Of a stretch of 64,000 bases of DNA, positions 61,201 to 64,000 are shown in pieces. The DNA is from Mycolicibacterium sp. YH-1 (lineage in GTDB: Bacteria; Actinomycetota; Actinomycetes; Mycobacteriales; Mycobacteriaceae), in contig NZ_CP092915.1 of assembly GCF_022557175.1 (NCBI RefSeq), positions 3,534,001-3,598,000 on the forward strand, written 5' to 3'. The translations under genes were made by a program, and so were the position numbers. The number at the start of each line of letters is the position of its first letter. Position 1 is the stretch's first letter. The notes under the pieces are model-generated. The model saw nothing but the letters and a program-made list of their open reading frames with translations. It did not search any database and was not told the origin of the DNA.

Positions 61201-61433
61201 CTCTGCACGGTGCATCGGTGTCCCCGGCGGTGCGCGGTGCGGCTCACGCTCGAGGGCACGCCAGATTACGCCTTCCAAGAAGGAGATGCGGTCAGACTGC
61301 GTCCCCGCAGTAACGGGTTGTTTCGTCTGCGAGCTACCTGCGGCGTGACGGATGGACCCAGGCGGCCGAGATCTTTCCAACTGTTCCAGAGACAGCAGGT
61401 GGCCCTCTCGGTGGAACCCACGGTCGCGGCTAG

Positions 61434-63413
61434 CTAAGCCGGTAGACGCATTCCCGGTGTGATGGCGATCGATTTGATGCGCCACCCTGCGGCGGTGCGC
61501 GCATAGCCGATGTCGGCGCCCAGGTACGCGGCGCGGGGGTCGCCGTCGCCGTTGGCGGCGAGCCACATTAACCACTCGCCGGTGGCGGTGTCACCGTCGA
61601 TGACGAGCACGGGGTTGAGGAATGTGTGCATCGCGAAGGGTACGTGCGCCGTCGCGTCGGGCAGGGCGGCCGCGATCGCGGCCGCCCCTTCGGTCGGCGG
61701 CGTACCCGGATGCACGAATGTGCCGTCGGTGGTGAAGATCTGCGAGATCACCTCGGGCTGAACAGTCTTGCCGTTCCAGCCCCGGTTGATGGCGTCGGCG
61801 TAGCGAGCGGTGAGGTCGACGATGGCAGCGCGGTCGTCCCAGGCGGACGCTCTGGGCACGGGCATCGCGGCGGCCGTCAGTGCGGCCCTCAGTGCCGCTG
61901 TGCGACTCGTCGGCGCTGTTACAGCACGCCACGCGATGTACCCGTCGGGCCGGACCAGGGCGGCTCCGCGGGCACCTAGACCGTACGCGGTGGCGACACT
62001 CCGAGACGCCTCAGAATCGGATGCCACACAGACGATGTCGACGTGTATGCCGAGATTGTGTGTAACGTCATTGGTGGCGCTGCGCCACGTCTCGGAATCG
62101 GTGACCAGTGTCCAGTGGTACCCGAATGTGTCGAGCGTCGAACGGTGCGGGTCGATCCACACGTGTGGTGCTCGGGTGCCGGGTTGCCCGGCCCACTCGT
62201 CGGGTGTCCGGGCTGCCGGGAGCTCCGGGCCGACGTCGGGGAGTGCCGCGGAGCGGTAGAGCTGGCCGAGTTCCATCGCGACGTCGTCGATGATCTCTTC
62301 TGCTGGTGTGGACGCGTCGCCGTAGGCCTTGTAGTCGTCGTGGGCGAAGATCTGGTTGTGGCGCAGCCACGCGACGGGCCGTCGCTCTGCGTCATAGGTG
62401 TCCAGGAGTGGCGCCTCGCTACGGCCTGCGTGGACCGCGGCGAGTTTCCAGGCGAGGTTGTGCGCGTCACCGATTCCGGTGTTCGCACCGTACCCGCCGC
62501 GGCTAGGCGGGAGCTGGTGTGCGGCATCACCGATGAGGAACACCCGCCCGCAGCTGAAGTGATCGGCGATGAGCGCCGACAACTCCCAGCGTCCGGTGGT
62601 GATCAGTTCGATCGGCAGGTCGTCTATCCCGGTGGCGCGGCGGATCGCGGCGCGCTGCTCGTCGTCGCTGCGGTCGCGGTCATCGGTGAGCATGAGCACC
62701 CAGCGACCGTCGGAGTAGGTCGTCAGGAAGGCATCGAAGCCTGGTTGCTCGATTTCGAATTGCACGATGCCGTGGCGCAGATGGTGCTCAAGTTCTGGCG
62801 CGCGAAACAGGATGCTGCGCCGGACGGACAACAGTCCTCGGCCGGTGCGTCCGATGCGGAGTCTGTCCCGAATTGAGCTGTTGGCTCCGTCTGCTGCGAT
62901 CAGATAATCGGCCTTGATGTGGTATTCGCTGCCGTCGGCGCGCCTGCGCAGCGTGACGGTGACTCCACGTTCATCGTCCTGGAAGGAGATGAGTTCGGTA
63001 CCTAGCCGTAGGTCTGCGCCGAGTTCTACGGCGCGCCGCCGCAGAATGGGTTCCAAGCCGTCCTGTGCGATCGCACTAGCGTGTACCGGTGAATGGTCGC
63101 TCACTTTCGACGCACTGGATTCCGTTGGCGACCAGGGGTATTCCTCGAACCAGGAGCCCGTGAGACTCTCGACTCGAGCGCGCCGCGGCGGGCCACCCTG
63201 CGTGCTTTGTGGTAGCTCGATCCCGACACTGCGGAACAGTTCCATCGTGCGCGTGGTATAGCCGATGGCGCGCGGGTGCAGAGCGCTGCCTGAGTGCCGC
63301 TCGACGAGGACCGTCGGAACCCCCTGCGAGGCAAGAAATACCGCCGCTGTCAGCCCCACCAGGCTGCCGCCGACGAGAACGACGGTCGTCTCTTCTGCGG
63401 GTGTCTCATCCAT
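61434..63413 (-). CDS. FAD-dependent aromatic monooxygenase fused to SnoaL-like domain
   Basis: 659 residues. Residues 1-400 are a PheA/TfdB/MhpA-type FAD monooxygenase: VVLVGGSLVGLTAAVFLASQ (FAD GxGxxG variant), YLIAADGANSSIRDRLRIGR (DG motif), GRVFLIGDAAHQLPPSRGGY and GANTGIGDAHNLAWKLAAVH (GD motif). Residues 400-520 are the usual thioredoxin-like tail (FGYHWTLVTDSETW, GARGAALVRPDGYIAWRAV). Residues about 530-659 add an NTF2/SnoaL-like domain (IVDLTARYADAINRGWNGKT, TFVHPGTPPTEGAAAIAAAL, ATGEWLMWLAANGDGD). The fusion is uncommon. Divergent from a TetR regulator across a perfect palindrome. Confidence 0.88.
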   Translation of the reverse strand: MDETPAEETTVVLVGGSLVGLTAAVFLASQGVPTVLVERHSGSALHPRAIGYTTRTMELFRSVGIELPQSTQGGPPRRARVESLTGSWFEEYPWSPTESSASKVSDHSPVHASAIAQDGLEPILRRRAVELGADLRLGTELISFQDDERGVTVTLRRRADGSEYHIKADYLIAADGANSSIRDRLRIGRTGRGLLSVRRSILFRAPELEHHLRHGIVQFEIEQPGFDAFLTTYSDGRWVLMLTDDRDRSDDEQRAAIRRATGIDDLPIELITTGRWELSALIADHFSCGRVFLIGDAAHQLPPSRGGYGANTGIGDAHNLAWKLAAVHAGRSEAPLLDTYDAERRPVAWLRHNQIFAHDDYKAYGDASTPAEEIIDDVAMELGQLYRSAALPDVGPELPAARTPDEWAGQPGTRAPHVWIDPHRSTLDTFGYHWTLVTDSETWRSATNDVTHNLGIHVDIVCVASDSEASRSVATAYGLGARGAALVRPDGYIAWRAVTAPTSRTAALRAALTAAAMPVPRASAWDDRAAIVDLTARYADAINRGWNGKTVQPEVISQIFTTDGTFVHPGTPPTEGAAAIAAALPDATAHVPFAMHTFLNPVLVIDGDTATGEWLMWLAANGDGDPRAAYLGADIGYARTAAGWRIKSIAITPGMRLPA

Positions 63414-63454
63414 GTGCGCTCCTCTGATAACCGTTAAGGGAATAAAGTTATATA

Positions 63455-63472
63455 CTCAGTAATGTTACTGAG
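63455..63472. promoter_or_regulatory. perfect 8+2+8 palindrome, TetR operator candidate
   Basis: CTCAGTAATGTTACTGAG is a perfect inverted repeat in the 77-bp divergent gap, 19 bp upstream of the TetR ATG and 42 bp from the monooxygenase start, well placed to repress both. Confidence 0.75.
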
Positions 63473-63490
63473 CAAATTGCGTGACGCGGT

Positions 63491-64000
63491 ATGGTGAACG
63501 TGATGACTACTGAGGTGCTGGGCCGACGCGAGCGCAAGAACGCCCAGACGCGTCGCGCTCTCGCCGAGGCCGCCGAGCGGTTGTTCTTGGACCGAGGTTA
63601 TGACGCCGTCGCGGTCAAGGACATCGCCGACGAGGTCGACGTCTCGGTGCCCACCCTGTTCAAGCACGTTCCCGACGGGAAGCCGGCGGTGATGTTCGAC
63701 GACGGCGTGGAGCGACGAGAGAGTCTGCTCGCCGCCGTCCACGACCGGCCGGGGGGTGTTTCGGTGATCGCTGCGCTGCGGGATTTCATGGCCGGGCGTG
63801 GACCATTCGAGCAGAATCCGTCGCCGGCGTTTCGACGGCGCACCGAGCTGATCATGGGCACTCCCGCCTTGAGGGAGTACTCGCGAAAGCTCTGGATCCG
63901 TTGCGAGGCACCGCTTGCCGAAGCCCTAGCGACCGAATTGGGTCGTCCGGCAGACGACGTGACGGCGCGTGCCGCCGCCCGTTACGTACTGGAGATCCCA
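63491..64000 (+). CDS. TetR-family regulator (3' end outside window)
   Basis: Runs open to the end of the window. ATG at 63491; an ATG at 63503 is also possible. N-terminal TetR helix-turn-helix: RRERKNAQTRRALAEAAERL, FLDRGYDAVAVKDIADEVDV, SVPTLFKHVPDGKPAVMFDD. The C-terminal ligand domain begins (GGVSVIAALRDFMAGRGPFE, MGTPALREYSRKLWI). Likely represses the divergent FAD monooxygenase and responds to its aromatic substrate (inference). Confidence 0.85.
   Translation, partial: MVNVMTTEVLGRRERKNAQTRRALAEAAERLFLDRGYDAVAVKDIADEVDVSVPTLFKHVPDGKPAVMFDDGVERRESLLAAVHDRPGGVSVIAALRDFMAGRGPFEQNPSPAFRRRTELIMGTPALREYSRKLWIRCEAPLAEALATELGRPADDVTARAAARYVLEIP

Noticed and set aside
60718..61575. Single 285-codon minus-strand gene
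   Set aside because: Only its last third looks protein-like; the upstream coherent text lies in a different frame, so a broken gene is more likely.

Overview
The window is high-GC actinobacterial DNA. Several traits point to the Mycobacteriaceae (Mycobacterium/Mycolicibacterium) or a close relative. These are two small proteins with mycobacterial-type signal peptides, two mycothiol-dependent (DinB/maleylpyruvate isomerase) proteins, an F420-type luciferase-like oxidoreductase, a KstR-type palindrome (TAGAACACGTTCTA) and frequent GTG/TTG starts. No rRNA, tRNA, CRISPR array or intact insertion sequence was seen. The assignment is inference; there is no marker gene.

Region 1 (0.3-26.8 kb) is the main feature: a complete-looking phage-tail-like extracellular contractile injection system (eCIS). 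Eighteen genes lie head to tail on the minus strand (23058 to 331), most with ATGA-type overlaps: sheath, tube, T4 gp26-like protein, a disordered protein with a conserved tail motif, DUF4255 cap protein, AAA+ ATPase, a small protein, CIS tube-cap protein, LysM/gpX, gpD hub, gpV spike, a small protein, gp25, two gpJ baseplate proteins, a tail protein, a DUF6519/beta-helix protein and a small helical protein. A SARP/BTAD regulator sits upstream. Divergent from it are a small ORF and a DUF4157 (HELAH) protein with a large unassigned C-terminal half, the best cargo candidate. There is no capsid, portal, terminase, integrase, lysis gene, long tape measure or tail fibre. A 68-bp acetyltransferase gene segment occurs at both ends of the locus.

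Region 2 (26.8-31.7 kb) is a minus-strand organosulfur operon: NtaA/DmoA-type flavin monooxygenase, MetNIQ-like ABC transporter and a DszC/SfnB-type monooxygenase. Region 3 (31.8-46 kb) is mixed: esterases, small secreted proteins, mycothiol-dependent proteins, WYL and MmyB-type regulators, TupA-like ATP-grasp, GMC and aldo/keto oxidoreductases, with several gene scars.

Region 4 (46.9-53.8 kb) is an allantoin module: IclR regulator, DUF6986 lyase-like enzyme, ureidoglycine aminohydrolase, Asp/Glu-racemase-family protein, NCS1 permease and allantoinase. Four near-identical 15-bp palindromes (TTCCRC-N5-GGAA) occupy its two divergent promoter regions. Upstream of it, a serine beta-lactamase-like hydrolase has a KstR-type operator.

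Region 5 (54-64 kb) carries LysR/EthD, a lipoprotein, an amidohydrolase/alpha-beta hydrolase pair next to a truncated SDR, an Lrp-type regulator, decayed HAD-hydrolase remnants, and a FAD monooxygenase-SnoaL fusion divergent from a TetR gene across a perfect 8+2+8 palindrome. A roughly 110-bp non-coding repeat family (six full or partial copies) is scattered through 26-57 kb, often at gene-cluster boundaries and next to broken genes.
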